Positions 24,801 to 36,345 of a stretch of DNA of 64,000 nucleotides are shown here, in pieces; positions within the stretch are counted from its first letter, which is position 1; each line of letters starts with the position of its first letter. The translations under genes were made by a program, and so were the position numbers. Source of the DNA: Halicephalobus mephisto (taxonomy: Eukaryota > Nematoda > Chromadorea > Rhabditida > Panagrolaimidae); NCBI GenBank assembly GCA_009193035.1, contig SWDT01000574.1, positions 48,279-112,278 on the forward strand, given 5' to 3'. Under the pieces are notes generated by a model. That model saw only the letters and a program-made list of their open reading frames with translations. It was not told the DNA's origin and made no database searches.

Positions 24801-25891
24801 TTTTTAAAAATCAGATGGAAGTTTAAATTTAATTAGAAGTTTCAAAAATCCGATAGAAAGTTCTGAAAACTGAAATCTAAGATATTTTCGGATATTTGTG
24901 GAATTTTTAGAAACTTATATGACATTCCAAAAAATCCCGAAAATTTGCACTATATTCCGAAATATTATATTTTCACAAATCTTCTAAAATCCAATGGGAA
25001 ATTCTGACATTTTTGAGAATCTTGTGGAAATTCCTTCAACGTTCTAAAACTTTAAAATTTTCGGAAGGTTTTAAAATTTAATAAAATCTTTTAAAATTCT
25101 TTAAAATTTTACACTGAATTCAGAAATTTTCAAGAATCCAATGGAAAGTTTAAACATTTTTAAAAATTTTATGAGTTTTTGTAATTTTTTAGAACTTTAT
25201 AGAAATTTTCAAAACATTCCAGAATTCAATAAAAACTTGAAACTTTCCAGAATTCTACACTGAATTCAGAAACTTTCAAGAATCCAATGGAAAGTTTTGA
25301 CATTTTTAAAAATTTTATGAGTTTTTGTAATCTTCCAGAATCCAATAAAAACTTTTGAAATTTTTTAAAATTCTACACCGAATTCAGAAACTTTCAAAAA
25401 TCCAATGGAAAGTTATGTAATTTTCCACAATTTTATGGAAATTTTCAAAACACTCCAGAATCCAATGAAAACTTTTATAATTTTCCAAAACTTTGAATTT
25501 TGAAATTTTCTAAATTTCATATTGAAGCAATTTTGCACTAGAATTTATTTTTAATTTTTATAACGTAAATAATAGTAATTTCCTTATTTAATTTCGACTT
25601 CCAGCCCTCGCCAGAACGAATCTAAAAATGTCGACTCCTCATATGTGCTGGATCGGTCTCTACACGAACGACAAAAACTCCAACTGGTATTGGACGGACG
25701 GATCTCCGGTGGACTTCTACAATTGGGCTCCATCTCAGCCGGATAACGCAGGAAAAGAAAACTGTGTCGAACTTTATTCCGACAGATCAGAATGGCTTTC
25801 GGAAGAAAAATGGTATGAAAAATTCCAAAATTACAATTGCAACAATGACGTCAGAGCTTATGTTTGCAAAAAACCCGCTCATACTTCATAG
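21812..25891 (+). CDS. Secreted C-type lectin with two lectin domains
   Basis: Three exons: 21812-22028, 24344-24763 and 25605-25891, giving 307 residues. Residues 1-19 are a hydrophobic signal peptide. Domain 1 (about 21-149) has WIGG, WSWTDG and an EPN sugar-specificity triplet (117-119), which favours mannose-type ligands and Ca2+ binding. The usual WND motif is not intact (GTWIGSSC). Domain 2 (about 159-303) has CWIGLY, WYWTDG and a QPD triplet (257-259), the galactose-type signature. The pairing of EPN and QPD suggests two specificities in one protein. Worm lectins of this kind are secreted and often linked to intestinal defence; that role is inferred. Intron 1 is 2.3 kb and full of mobile elements. 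The family is a large clec group; I cannot name the member. Confidence 0.9.
22265..22520. repeat. CCTTCGCTTCTGAATT minisatellite within a non-repetitive island
   Basis: At about 22315-22400 a unit of roughly 17 bases (CCTTCGCTTCTGAATT, CCTTCGCTTCTGAGCT) is repeated five times, inside lectin intron 1. The flanks are more G+C rich than the intron. It may be a transposon fragment; no coding match is recognised. Confidence 0.55.
23411..23778. mobile_element. Family 1 inverted-repeat element (interrupted copy)
   Basis: Ends: AAAAAAGTAACTTTTGG on the left and AAAAGTTACGCTTTTTGTGT on the right, which are inverted copies. The inside has the family words ATTGCGAAATGTGAC, TCACATTTTCCATGAATATT and GTGACGATTTACATTT. 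A 194-base element is inserted at 23444-23637. No coding capacity, so a MITE-like non-autonomous transposon. Confidence 0.75.
23444..23637. mobile_element. Family 4 element nested in a family 1 copy
   Basis: Starts TGTTGTGACTT and ends AAGTCCCAACA, a near-perfect terminal inverted repeat. It is flanked on both sides by GTATT (23439-23443 and 23638-23642), an exact 5-base target duplication. Removing the element and one GTATT restores the interrupted family 1 sequence. Confidence 0.8.
23858..24018. mobile_element. Family 1 inverted-repeat element
   Basis: Left end CACACAAAAAAACGTAAT, right end with AAAAGTATGC and TTTTTATGTGT. The inside carries GGTCCGGTAATAATTGCG and TTACATTTGTTACTGGAC. A full-length, near-palindromic copy in lectin intron 1. 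Confidence 0.75.
24146..24294. mobile_element. Family 1 inverted-repeat element
   Basis: Left TACAAAAAAGTAACTTTTGG, right CCGAAAGTTATTCATTTTTG and then TGTG. The inside order is reversed relative to the copy at 23858, as expected for insertion in the other direction. It ends about 50 bases before lectin exon 2. Confidence 0.75.
24830..25520 (+). repeat. Degenerate TTCCAGAA-type repeat in lectin intron 2
   Basis: Loose repeats of about 40-120 bases built on CCAGAAT, GAAACTTTC and AATCCAATGGAAAGTTTT. The same word family fills parts of 10600-11100, 12000-12430, 37010-37480, 40440-40760 and 54870-55190. Confidence 0.6.
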
Positions 25892-26029
25892 AAATCAAAT
25901 TTTTATTAATTAAAAAATTAACAAAAAAGCAGTTGTTTTAAAAATAAAAATATTTGGCACTTTTTTAAAAAGGTTTTCAAGGTGAATTCAGGGGCATCAG
26001 AAGGAGATTCGAGATTCGGTGAACTGAAA

Positions 26030-26345
26030 CAATAATTAATTAATTAATTAATTAATAAAGTAATAAATAAATATAATAATAAACAAATAAATATAATAAT
26101 AAAGTAATTATTAAAATAATAAAATAAATTTATTAATTAATAAAATAATAAAATAAATAAATAAATTTATTAATAAAATAATAAAGTAATTATTAAAATA
26201 ATAATAAAGTAATTATTAAAATAATAAAATTAATTTATTAATTTATTAATTAATAAAATAAATAAATAAATAAATTAATAAAATAATTAATAAAATAATA
26301 AAATAAATAAATTTATCAATAAAATAATTTATTAATTAAATAATT
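26030..26345. repeat. Simple AT repeat (TAAT/AATA)
   Basis: Over 300 bases made almost only of A and T, in short TTAATTAA and AATAAATA words. It lies just downstream of the lectin stop and holds nothing else. Confidence 0.9.
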
Positions 26346-26611
26346 AATAATTTTATAAAAATTTCAACAAGTAATGACTAGACTATAAAGAATAAAAATT
26401 ATTTTTAATGTAAAAAATTAAAAATTAAAATTCAACTTTGGTTCTGACGTAAAAAATAAATTTTTAAATTTTTCGTGTTAAGACTAAAACTCAGAAATTA
26501 CGTTTGTCCTTTTAATTGACGTCAAATATTTTAATCGAACTTTGAAGAACTTGTCAACATATTTAGACAAATACTACAATACAGAAAAAACTATTCCGAT
26601 TCACGGTACTG

Positions 26612-26750
26612 TGTACTATGTAAAAAAGTAACTTTTGGTTTTTAATAATTACGAAATGTAACAAAATCGTCATGTTTTTCAGAAATATTTAATGTTTGTG
26701 ATGAAAAATGTGACGAAATAGTGACGATTTACATTTGTTAGAGTCTATTT
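26612..26750. mobile_element. Family 1 element, right end missing
   Basis: Begins TATGTAAAAAAGTAACTTTT and runs through the family interior to ATTTACATTTGTTA. The closing inverted repeat is absent, so this is a truncated copy. Confidence 0.6.
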
Positions 26751-26827
26751 CGAACTCAATCAGGGCTTCCTAGTTGCTATCCGAAATTTACTGGAGTTCC
26801 AAAATTACTATCCAACAACAGCTCCAA

Positions 26828-26986
26828 TACATACAAAAAACGTAACTTTTGGTTTTTAATAATTACGAAATGTAACAAAATCGTCACATTTTCTATGAAT
26901 TTTTGACATTTAGGACGAAAATTAAAAAATAATAGTCACGATTTACATTTTTTACTGGACCAAAGTTACGCTTTTTTATGTATGTA
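26828..26986. mobile_element. Family 1 inverted-repeat element
   Basis: Complete copy: left ACATACAAAAAACGTAAC, right AAAGTTACGCTTTTTTATG followed by TATGT. About 158 bases, with the standard interior and no coding capacity. Confidence 0.75.
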
Positions 26987-27109
26987 TTCAATTTGGAAAA
27001 ATTAAAATCTAAATGTATTTCAAAATTCTAGAAACATCAAGAATTAAATAATTATAAATTTTCTAATTAAAAAATAAACCATATTATCAGAAAAAATGAA
27101 AATGGAAAT

Positions 27110-27295
27110 TGTTAAAATTAGAAAACAGAAGTATATGGATAATCTTTACTAGAACAATAAAGCACAAATGCGATTTTTATATTCATTTTTACAACTACAA
27201 CCGAAAATTTCACTCATGTTCTACAGTATCCCAGGGTCCCTGATATCTAGGATGTCTTTTCAGACCTCTTTCTAGTCTACTTTTCTGTCTCAACA
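27110..27295. mobile_element. Family 4 element
   Basis: Starts TGTTAAAATTAGAAAACAG and ends TTTTCTGTCTCAACA. The inside holds AATCTTTACTAG, TTCTACAGTATCCCAGGG and TCCCTGATATCTAGG, shared with the copies at 27338, 45765, 61065 and 62891. Confidence 0.65.
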
Positions 27296-27337
27296 GTAAT
27301 CTAGTAATAAATTGGACTATTCTGATCGAAAACCAGC

Positions 27338-27520
27338 TGTTGAGATAGAAAATAAAAGGATTTTAATAATCTTTAATGACACGATGAGACGAAGATACAA
27401 TTGTCATACAACTCTCACACAAGACAACCAAGTCTCACTTACGCCCTACAGTATTCCACGCTCCCTGATATCCAAATTATCTCTTCAAGTCCCCTCTAGC
27501 CTAATTTCCCATCTCAACAA
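27338..27520. mobile_element. Family 4 element
   Basis: Starts TGTTGAGATAGAAAAT and ends ATTTCCCATCTCAACA. The inside has TTTTAATAATCTTTAATG, CCCTACAGTATTCC and CCCTGATATCC. It sits only 43 bases from the previous copy. Confidence 0.7.
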
Positions 27521-27889
27521 CAGTTGCTGCAAAATTGTCCCGACACGAATTTCTAACTTTTTAGAAACCAAAGCACTTTCACAATTTCGGTTTTTTAAAG
27601 ATTTTTTTCATTTTTTACGATTTCTCAATTACTCATATTATTGTAAAAATTAAAATAAATATTTTTAAAGAAATTTTCTCAAGGGGAATTTTAAAAAATC
27701 CAAAATAGCTTACGTGACAATTTTGAACTTGCGCAAAAATTATTTCGTAATTTTACTATTTTTTATTTTTTAAAACTATTTTCTTTTTGAAGAGATTTAG
27801 AAACTTCTGAATTAGAATACATGAAGCAGAAAATCCTTTATTCATTTTTGAGGATTAAAAGTGAAATATAAAAGTTTTCACAAATGTTG

Positions 27890-28225
27890 AAAAAAATTAA
27901 AAATAAGAAAATTTGAAAATAGATTACTTATTTTAAAATTTAAAAAAATTGAAAATTAATTACTTATTTTAAAAATCAAAAATTTGAAAATAGATTACTT
28001 ATTTTAAAAATCAAAAATTTGAAAATAGATTACTTATTTTAAAATTTAAAAAATTTGAAAATAGATTACTTATTTTAAAAATAAAAAATTTGAAAATAAA
28101 TTACTTATTTTAAAATTAAAAAATTTGAAAATTAATTATTTATAAAATAAAAAAAATCTTAAAAATGAATTACTTATTTTTAAAATAAAAAAATTTGAAA
28201 ATAGATTACTTATTTAAAAATAAAA
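27890..28225. repeat. Tandem array of about 35-base units
   Basis: About nine copies of a unit with TTTGAAAATAGATTACTTAT and TTTTAAAA. It reaches the last codons of the candidate secreted peptide gene at 28210. Confidence 0.85.
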
Positions 28226-28500
28226 AATTTACCGATTTTGTTTTCTCCTATGTTACGGTGATCCAAGGTGAATTCTCTCCTGACGAGATGGGGTATCCTG
28301 ACCCCGATTCTTCTTTTGTGCCGATGTTGCTTCATCCCCGGAGGCGATATTTCTTTGTTCAGTTTTTCTAGGTTCTTTGAAGCTTCATCCAACTTTGACA
28401 AAGAAACCGCAGAGGATTTTCTCGGAAGCAAAATACAGAATACCGTAATCAGAACAAAAACTGGAAAAAAAATAAAATTGTCCAATATCCGTTTTGTCAT
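28210..28500 (-). CDS. Candidate secreted peptide precursor
   Basis: The minus-strand ATG at 28500 opens 96 codons. Residues about 1-31 form a basic start and long hydrophobic stretch ending KSSA, a good signal peptide. The rest is highly charged and carries dibasic sites: HKRR, then IGVRIPHLV, then RR, then EFTLDHRNIGENKIG. That layout resembles a neuropeptide-type precursor, but no known family is recognised. A TTTTTTCAG acceptor lies about 20 bases upstream of the ATG, suitable for trans-splicing, and a TATAAAA box lies about 120 bases upstream. After KIG there is a possible donor (GTAAAT), so the last six residues may be intron and another exon may exist in the adjoining repeat. Coding status is moderately supported. 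Confidence 0.45.
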   Translation of the reverse strand: MTKRILDNFIFFPVFVLITVFCILLPRKSSAVSLSKLDEASKNLEKLNKEISPPGMKQHRHKRRIGVRIPHLVRREFTLDHRNIGENKIGKFFIFK

Positions 28501-28729
28501 TGAAAAATTTTGATTTTTTCTGAAAAAAATTATCAGTAAAAATTCAGAAAATTTAAATATAAAAACACGAATTATTTTAAAAAATAATTTTTCAAAAATC
28601 TTCATCTCAGTCGTTTTTATACTGTAGTAAGCTTTCATGTGGCTTATGTTTTTTCAAAAACTCGATAGGCGGAGTAGTTTTTTGTAGAAAATTTATTTAA
28701 TTATGAGTAAAATTACAACATAAAAAAGA

Positions 28730-29260
28730 AAAAAATAATAGTAAAATATTTTCGCCAAATTTCGCTTATTTTTTAATTTATTTTTAATTTCGTTTATTTT
28801 TTCAGCGATTTTCAATTTCGCTTATTTTTTTATTTATTTTCAATTTCCTTTACTTTTTTTAGTTATTTTTAATTTCGCTTATTTTTTTAGTTATTTTTAA
28901 TTTCCTTTACTTTTTTTAGTTATTTTTAATTTCGTTTATTTTCTAAGCGAATTTGTCATGATAATCACTGAATTCGTGGCGAAAATTGACTATATTTCTT
29001 TAAGATTGTTTTTAGTATGACACTCAGTTTCGCTTAAAATAAGCGAATTCGTCATGATCCTTGGAGACTTCTTTATTTACTTCCAATTTTCACTTGGGCT
29101 TGTTTTCAAGCGACTTCGCTGCAAAAATATATTTTCAAATTATTTACTTTTTTAAAACTCAAATTGCGCTTAAAATAAGCGATTTCGTCGTGGTTGTCAG
29201 CGATTTCGCTTTTTGTAGATTTTTTAGGATCAATTCCCAATTGCGTTCGAAAAAAACGAT
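28730..29260. repeat. TTTCGCTTATTTTTT repeats with AAGCGAATTCGTC motif
   Basis: Repeated TTTTTAATTTCGCTTATTTT units (28760-28930), then several copies of a longer motif with CGCTTAAAATAAGCGAATTC followed by GTCATGAT. The motif recurs at about 35820, 36005, 39718, 51005, 60905 and 61005. No gene seen. Confidence 0.6.
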
Positions 29261-29675
29261 TTTTTCAATGTCGTCAAAAAACCACGCGGCAAAAGTTCAG
29301 TATACGTTCCAAAACACATTCATAAATAATAATTAGAGGAATTAGACCATAAATATCTTTTTGATCAAAGACCAATGTAAAAAAAAACAAAAATTACAAG
29401 TGTTTAATCACCACAAACACCATGTCTCAGTGGAGTTTTGTCAAAGGTGAACTTATCCTGTGGTATTTCTCAGTCGCTAAATATCTATAAAATCCAATTT
29501 TAGAATAATGAGGACACTAGATACGGTAACTTTTTCCAAAACAGCTCAACATGTGACAAAAAAGTAGATCCAAAATTAAAACAGAAAATATTTCGTAATA
29601 CATATCCAGAGGCCATACTTGTCGGAAAACTAGATCTGGCCTCATCTTGTCCGAAACTAATATGGAAGGAAAAAC

Positions 29676-29750
29676 GTCTCTCGGCAGATATCGAACCCAC
29701 ATCGTCTTGCTATCCGGACAAGTGCTTTTCTCTTAAGCTACGAAAGCGAC
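29676..29750 (-). tRNA. tRNA-like element (pseudo-tRNA or SINE head)
   Basis: The minus strand folds as a cloverleaf. The acceptor stem pairs GTCGCTT with GAGAGAC (one mismatch), the D stem pairs GCTT with AAGC, and the anticodon stem pairs CTTGT with GCAAG around a CCGGATA loop (anticodon position GGA). The T arm pairs GTGGG with TCTGC around TTCGATA. An A-box-like TAGCTTAAGAG and a B-box-like GGTTCGATATC are in place, and a TTTTT pol III stop follows. Faults: five bases rather than two before the D stem, C at position 33, and no long arm for a Ser anticodon. It is therefore a degenerate tRNA or the head of a tRNA-derived SINE rather than a working tRNA. Confidence 0.45.
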
Positions 29751-30539
29751 CTTTCCCATTCCATTCCTGGAAGCAGAATCGTTTCTCCTGAACGATCGCT
29801 CCTTTCTCGCTACGCTTAATATCGCGACAATACTTTTACTTTTACTTTTATTCCTATTTCGCACTATATCAAATCTACAAACAATATAATTTCAAACTTA
29901 AACAAATTAAATTTTCAATTTTAATTGTTTGCTTCTTTGATCCATCTGATCCAGAGGCCATATTGCAGGTAAATTGAAGTTGAAAAAAATCATTAATAAA
30001 AACTTGAATTTCTAATGTGCAAAAAACAATTATCACAAAATTCCGAAAAAGTGACTCAAAACGAATTTTCACAATTTTCCGCTTGAGACCGAAAATTGTA
30101 GCTTACACTTTACATATTCTAAAAAGTTCCAAACTATAATACTGTAAGAAGTAAAAATTATTACAAAATTTGTTAAATTTTCTACAAATTTATAACTTTC
30201 CAGTTGAGACCAAAAACCAACTTAAACTTCTTTTTTTAGAAACTTCCAAGATTACAGTACTTTAAAAAGTGGAAAAATTTGCGCAAAAATATCAAATTTG
30301 TATAATTTTCTGCTTCAAATCAGAAAAAAATTTTATGCACTTTTGTAAAATTGTCAAAGTACTTAGGAAATTCTGAAAATTGTAAACAAAAAGTTCAATG
30401 AAGAAAAACTACTTTATTAATTTTTGTAAAATAATTTAAAAAACGACAATGATGAAGAAGAACATTTACTTTTAAATTTTTTATTGAAAAGTATGTGTAA
30501 AAAATCAGATTTAATCCTTCAAAAAAAAGTATCGTTAGT

Positions 30540-31770
30540 TTCAGAGTGTCTAGATAAGCTCTATTGAAATCTAATGAACGATGATAATCTAAAGTTTAAC
30601 TATCTTTGTATTTATTAAAGTATATTAGAGATAACTCCTAGGCCGAATGCTTTTCCTATCAAGCGACTTAGGGTTCATTGTAATCTCTAATTTCAGTACT
30701 TTTTGATTAGTAAAATATTTGCATAACAATGGTTATCTTGAACATTTAATATCTAACAAAATATATTATATAACAATTCTAGTGTGAATAACTACTTTAC
30801 CTAATAATCTATATTTCATTACGATCCTTACTTTGAGTGTTTTTCTATCTAACAAGATATATTTCGCGATAACATCTAATGTAAGTATTCCTCCTATCTA
30901 ACAAAGTATATTTCATAATACCTCTTAGGTTGGATACCTTTCTATCTAACAAAGTATCTGCAAAACAATTCTTAATCTAAGCCTCCTTTACTCAACTACC
31001 TATGTTTCGTTACAACCCTTAATTTAAATACTGGTCCACTTAATAAGATACTTGTCAAGAATCTCTAATCTAAATACTCCCTCTACTTGACAACTTATGC
31101 CTTGTCGCAACCCTCAATTTAAATACTATTTCTACATAATAAGATATTTACATAATAATCGCCAGTTTAAGTGCCCCTTCTGCTTAACAACCTATGTTTC
31201 ATAATAACCCCTAGCTTGAGGATTTTACTCTTTAATAAGACACTTGCATACTAATCACTAGTTTAAGTACTTTTATCTAATAACCTATGTTTTACGGTAA
31301 CTCTTAGCTTCAGTAAATTACTATTCAGTAAAGTACTTACATAATATCCCTCAATCTAAGTATTCCTATCTAACAACCTATGTTTTACAGTAACTCTTAG
31401 CCTCAGTAAAGTACTTACATAATAATCACTAGTTCAAGTGCCCTTTCCACTAAACAACCTATGGTTCATAATAATCCCTAGCTTGAGGATTTTACTATGT
31501 AATAAAATACATATATAATAACCCTCAATCTAAGTATTCCCATCTAACAACCTATGTTTTACGGTAACTCTTAGCCTCAGTAAAGTACTGTTCTGTAAAG
31601 TACTTACATAATAACCCTCAACCTAGGTATTCCTATCTAACAACTTGTGTTTTACGGTAACTCTTAGCCTCAGTAAAGTATTTACGTAATAGCCCCTAAT
31701 CTAGGTACCCCTTCTGTCCGATATGTTTCACTCCAACCTTCTGTTCCTAATGCAAAGCACAGATTTTTAA
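30540..31770. repeat. 1.2-kb array of degenerate CTATCTAACAACCTATG units
   Basis: Irregular repeats of about 45-100 bases with CTATCTAACAACCTATGTTT, TACGGTAACTCTTAG, CCTCAGTAAAGTACTTACAT and AATAACCCTCAATCTAAG. No long open frame on either strand. The array has a different word set from other repeats in the window. Confidence 0.75.
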
Positions 31771-32029
31771 AATACTAATATATATTTCTATACAGGATTA
31801 GTTTTTTACAGTTAAAATGATGAGTATGGATTAAATAATTCCAAAAATAAGTTATGCCTAAATGTGCTTTAAAGTATCCTGAGTGATTACATTTCCGGAT
31901 TTACATAATGCTAAGAACATATTAAAGATAAATAAAGTTAATCTACACGTTCTAATAATTATTATTTTCGAAATTCATAATTTTCTGGAAAAATAAAAAA
32001 TCGGAAATTACGATAAATTAAGAAAGTAA

Positions 32030-32220
32030 GGACTTGATAGGAAGGGTCGTCGTGGAAAACGAGGATAATGCCACCATGAAACTCCCTGAGGACAAGGACG
32101 TGACCTTGCTAATTTGGAGAAGACGACGCCGGAAACCAGACGAGAGGGATCATTTCAGTTACTGTTTTTTGTATTGTTGAGTTTTATGGAATAAACCAAG
32201 AACTATCATCGATACAAACC
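32030..32220 (+). mobile_element. Possible retroelement or LTR fragment
   Basis: A short G+C-richer island carries a 49-codon open stretch (DLIGRVVVENEDN, then a run of five Arg) ending near 32180, followed by GGAATAAACC, a possible polyadenylation signal. It is isolated in repeats, with no start site or partner exon. A decayed retroelement end is the best guess. Confidence 0.3.
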
Positions 32221-32255
32221 AGTATATTAAGGAAATACATCAAATTCCTTTACAC

Positions 32256-32461
32256 AGAAAAAAAGTAACTTTTAGCTCGGTAAAAATTGCAAAATGTGAC
32301 GAAAACGTAACATAATCGTTACATTTTTCATGAATATTTATTATTTGTGACGAAAATATAATCGTTACTTTTTTAAAATAAATATTTGACATTTGTGTCA
32401 AAAATTAAAAAATAATAACGATTTTCGTTTTTTACTAGAATAAAAGTTGTTTTTTTTGTAT
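32256..32461. mobile_element. Family 1 inverted-repeat element
   Basis: Left ACACAGAAAAAAAGTAACTT, right AAAAGTTGTTTTTTTTGTAT. The inside is longer than usual because the TAATCGTTACATTTTT and GACGAAAA portion is duplicated. Confidence 0.65.
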
Positions 32462-33169
32462 TTACAAGGATGCTTACTATCTTTTTAGTAAGATTCTAGA
32501 AAATCCGAAAAGTACTAAAAAAAGATTTTTTTAATTTTAAAAAAAGTTAAAAAAACTTTTATTTTCGTTTTTTTCGTAGAATTCTAAAAAAACCAGATTT
32601 CTAATTTGAAAAAGTTTTTATTTTTACATTTTCTATTTTAAAAAATATTTTTAAAAAATAAATTTTATTAATTTTGAATATTTTTAAAAAAGTTTGGTAA
32701 ATTTTTTGGTCGAAGACATGTCTGCGAGTTGACTTCACTCAATGGACCCCCTAATCCCAGATTTTTTATCCAATATCCGTTTTTAAACAAAAAATAATTT
32801 TTTATTTTCTATTTATTGCAGAAATTTGAATAGAAATCCCTGGATTTAGTGGCTTTTCTAACGTCATTCAAGTATACGGTAATTTGGAAAAATTCAAAAA
32901 GATCAAATTTTAAAATACTTTGAGTTCCATTTTTGGAAAAAAAATTATTTAAATAAGCTGACTTTGAACCGAAAGTTGCAAAAATTATTGTTAATTAAAG
33001 TCGAAATTGTGGATGACATTTGGATTCAAAGGTCTAAGTTACAAAAGTTAATTGCATTTTCAGCTTTTGTTTTTGGAAAAATTTATTTTTACAACTAAAA
33101 AATAAACAAATTATTTTTAGCGGAATTTTTCAACTATGGTATTTAGGTAAAGTTGCAGAAAAATATAAA

Positions 33170-33810
33170 ATTTTAAAATTTAAAGAAATTTTACAAAATT
33201 ACAAAAATATAAAATTTTAAAATTTTGCAAAATTACAAAAATATAAAATTACAAAAATTTAAAATTTTTAAATTTTACAAAATTACAAAAATTTTAAATT
33301 TTTAAATTTAAAGAAATTTTACAAAATTACAAAAATATAAAATTTTAAAATTTTGCAAAATTACAAAAATTTAAAATTTTTAAATTTTACAAAATTACAA
33401 AAGTATAAAATTTTAAAATTTAAAGAAATTTTACAAAATTATAAAAATATAAAAATTTTAAATTTTACTGAAGTACAAAAATTTAAAATTTCGTAAATAA
33501 TTTTAAAATTTTATTATTTTATATACATTTTTATGAAATTTAACATTATAATTTTTTTACAAAATGTTTTTTGTTTTTTATAGAATTTAATATTTTTTAA
33601 TTTTCATAAAATTAAATGTTTTTTAAATTTTTATAACATCGAATATTTTTTTAAATTAAATATTTTTTATTTTTTTAAATTAAATATTTTTTTGTTTTTT
33701 ACAAAATTAAATATTTTTTTATTTTTTACAAAATTAAATGTTTTTTGTTTTTTACAAAATTAAATGTTTTTTTATTTTTTACAAAATTAAATGTTTTTTG
33801 TTTTTAGATT
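33170..33810. repeat. A+T-rich tandem repeats
   Basis: 33170-33480 repeats TTACAAAATTACAAAAATAT and AAATTTTAAAATTT words; 33530-33810 repeats AAATTAAATGTTTTTT with TTTTTTACA. No gene seen. Confidence 0.8.
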
Positions 33811-34269
33811 AAAATAGAATTCTATTTTGCTCAATTTCATAATCCGTGACATTTTGAAAGCGAGACTGACGAACAAGGATAACCTGCCAATAATGAAATA
33901 ATCATTTTTATTGTCAATTTCCAAAGAAAAAAATCTTCTTCCAAATGACAGCAATGATAAAATTCTACAAATTTTACAAAATTGCAAGATTCTAAATTTT
34001 TGAATTTTATAAGAAATAAAAATTTAAATTTTGAATTTTATAAGAAATAAAAATTTAAATTTTTATGTGTATTTAAATTAAAAAATTAATTTTTTTTTTA
34101 GATAAAAGATGAGTCATTTTTTTAATGTATAGATAAAACAAAAAAGGACTAGCCTTCATTGTAATGGGAAAATAGATATTTTCCATGAATTTGACCAAAA
34201 CACTCCTTTATATCGAATAGAATTAAAAAGGAGTCATTTTGGGTTAGCCTATAAGTATGGGGTGATTGA

Positions 34270-34935
34270 TTTGATTTCAATATAATTTTTTCAGACAGAA
34301 AAGCAGGTCATTTATGATATAAAAATTCGAACATTCTGAATTTTATACGTTCTTAGAGATTTTTATTTCTTCATATATGATAGTAGGTCAATTATGATAC
34401 AAAAATTCTGAAATCCAGAATTTTATGTTTTTAAAGATTTTTATTTCCTTCTTTTCAGATATGATAGTAGGTCAATTATGATGTAAAAATTCTGAATTTT
34501 ATATGTTCTTAGAGATTTTTGTTTTATTTTTTCAGATATGATAGTTGATTTTTGAAATATAAAAATTCTGAATTTTATACGTTCTTAGAGATTTTTATTT
34601 TTTAATATATGATAGTAGGTCAATTATGATATAAAAATTCTGAAATCCAGAATTTTATGTTTTTAAAGATTTTTATTTCCTTCTTTTCAGATATGATAGT
34701 AGGTCAATTATGATGTAAAAATTCTGAATTTTATATGTTCTTAGAGATTTTTGTTTTATTTTTTCAGATATGATAGTTAATTTTTGAAATGTAAAAATTC
34801 TGAAATTCTGAATTTTATGCGTTCTTAAATATTTTATTTTTTAATATATAATAGTAGGTCAATTATGATGTAAAAATTCTGAATTTTATGTTTTTAAAGA
34901 TTTTTATTTTTTAATATATAATAGTTAATTTTTGA
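34270..34935. repeat. Tandem array of about 115-125-base units
   Basis: Repeated units with TATGATAGTAGGTCAATTAT, GTAAAAATTCTGAATTTTAT and TTCTTAGAGATTTTT; about six copies, some shortened. No open frame. Confidence 0.8.
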
Positions 34936-35814
34936 AATGTAAAAATTTCAAAATTCATGATTTTATATACTTTGAAACTTTAATTTTCTTCAAATATGGT
35001 AATTATTTTTAATAACATAAAAAATTATAAATTTAATATTTTTTGCATTTAATTCGAAATTCAAAATTAACTCTGCCACAGTATACAAGTCAATTTTTTA
35101 TGCTTTAATATTTTCTAAATTCAGAATTTTATAATTTTCAACATTTCGAAATTTTTTAAATTTTTATTATTTTTAAATAAAAATAAACTGAAAAATTTTT
35201 CATATCAATAATTTAAAAAAATAATTTTTGTAATTAATTTTTTTATTATTTTTAAATAAAATTTAAATTTAAAACTTTTTTTTATATCAATAGTCAAAAA
35301 AAATTTAAAAAATAATTTTTGTAATTAATTTTTTTTAAATAAAATTTAAATTTAAATTTAAAATTGATTTTTTTTTAAATAAAATTTAAATTTAAAACTT
35401 TTTTTTATGTCAATAGTCAAAAAATAATCCTTGTAATCAAATTTTTGTTTCATTTTTTGCACATTTACGACCATTGGAAAATTTTCGCTTATGTTCATCC
35501 GTGTTTTTTATTTTCCCTCCAATTCCCAAAATCAAATCTTCCTTATCATTTTTTGTCTTAGAGGAGACTGAAACATTAATGCAATGCAAAAAGGAATAAA
35601 CTTTTTCTGGAAGATTATCACGGAACTAAGACATAATCTATATTTTTTACTACAGAATCATTCGATTTTTTTTATTTCTAAATAATTGTTTCGAAAATTG
35701 CAAGATGTTAAAGAAAAAAATTATCTTTTGTAGGAAATTCATCATATATAACAAATCATTTATTTGTGTATTCGATATTTCAGAATATTTTTCAGAGTAA
35801 AGTTTTCCTTGCGT

Positions 35815-36345
35815 TCGAGAATAAGCGACTTCGTTACAGTAATTAAGATTTTTTATTACAAAAATTAACTTTTTTTTTGATTATTGGAAATAAAATTCTA
35901 TTTGTGCTCAAGGATAAGTAATTTTACTACAGTAATTAAGATTTTGTACTACAAAAATTAATTTTTTTTTTATTATTGGAAATAAAATTCTATTTGCGTT
36001 CGAGAATAAGCGATTTCGCTACAGTAATTAAGATTTTTTATTACAAAAATTAACTTTTTTTTAATTATTGGAAATAAAATTCTATTTAAGCTCAATGATA
36101 AGTAATTTTACTACAGTAATTAAAATTTTCGTTATAAAAATTAATTGTACTTTTTTTTTATTATCAGAAATAAAATTCCATTTTTGCTCAATGATAAGTA
36201 ACTTCGCTACAGTCGTTAAAATTTCCATGATAAGTGTTAATTTTACCTTTTTTAGAATTCTTGGAAATAAATTTCTACTTATTTTTAAAAACGAATTTAT
36301 TGATTTTTTCAAAGTTCTCACTGAAAGTTAATTTCATATTTCGTA
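35815..36345. repeat. Tandem array of about 120-base units upstream of the bZIP-like gene
   Basis: Four to five copies with TTGGAAATAAAATTCTATTT, GAGAATAAGCGATTTCGC and TACAGTAATTAAGATTTTTT. The array ends about 120 bases before the start codon, so it forms or abuts the promoter. Confidence 0.8.
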
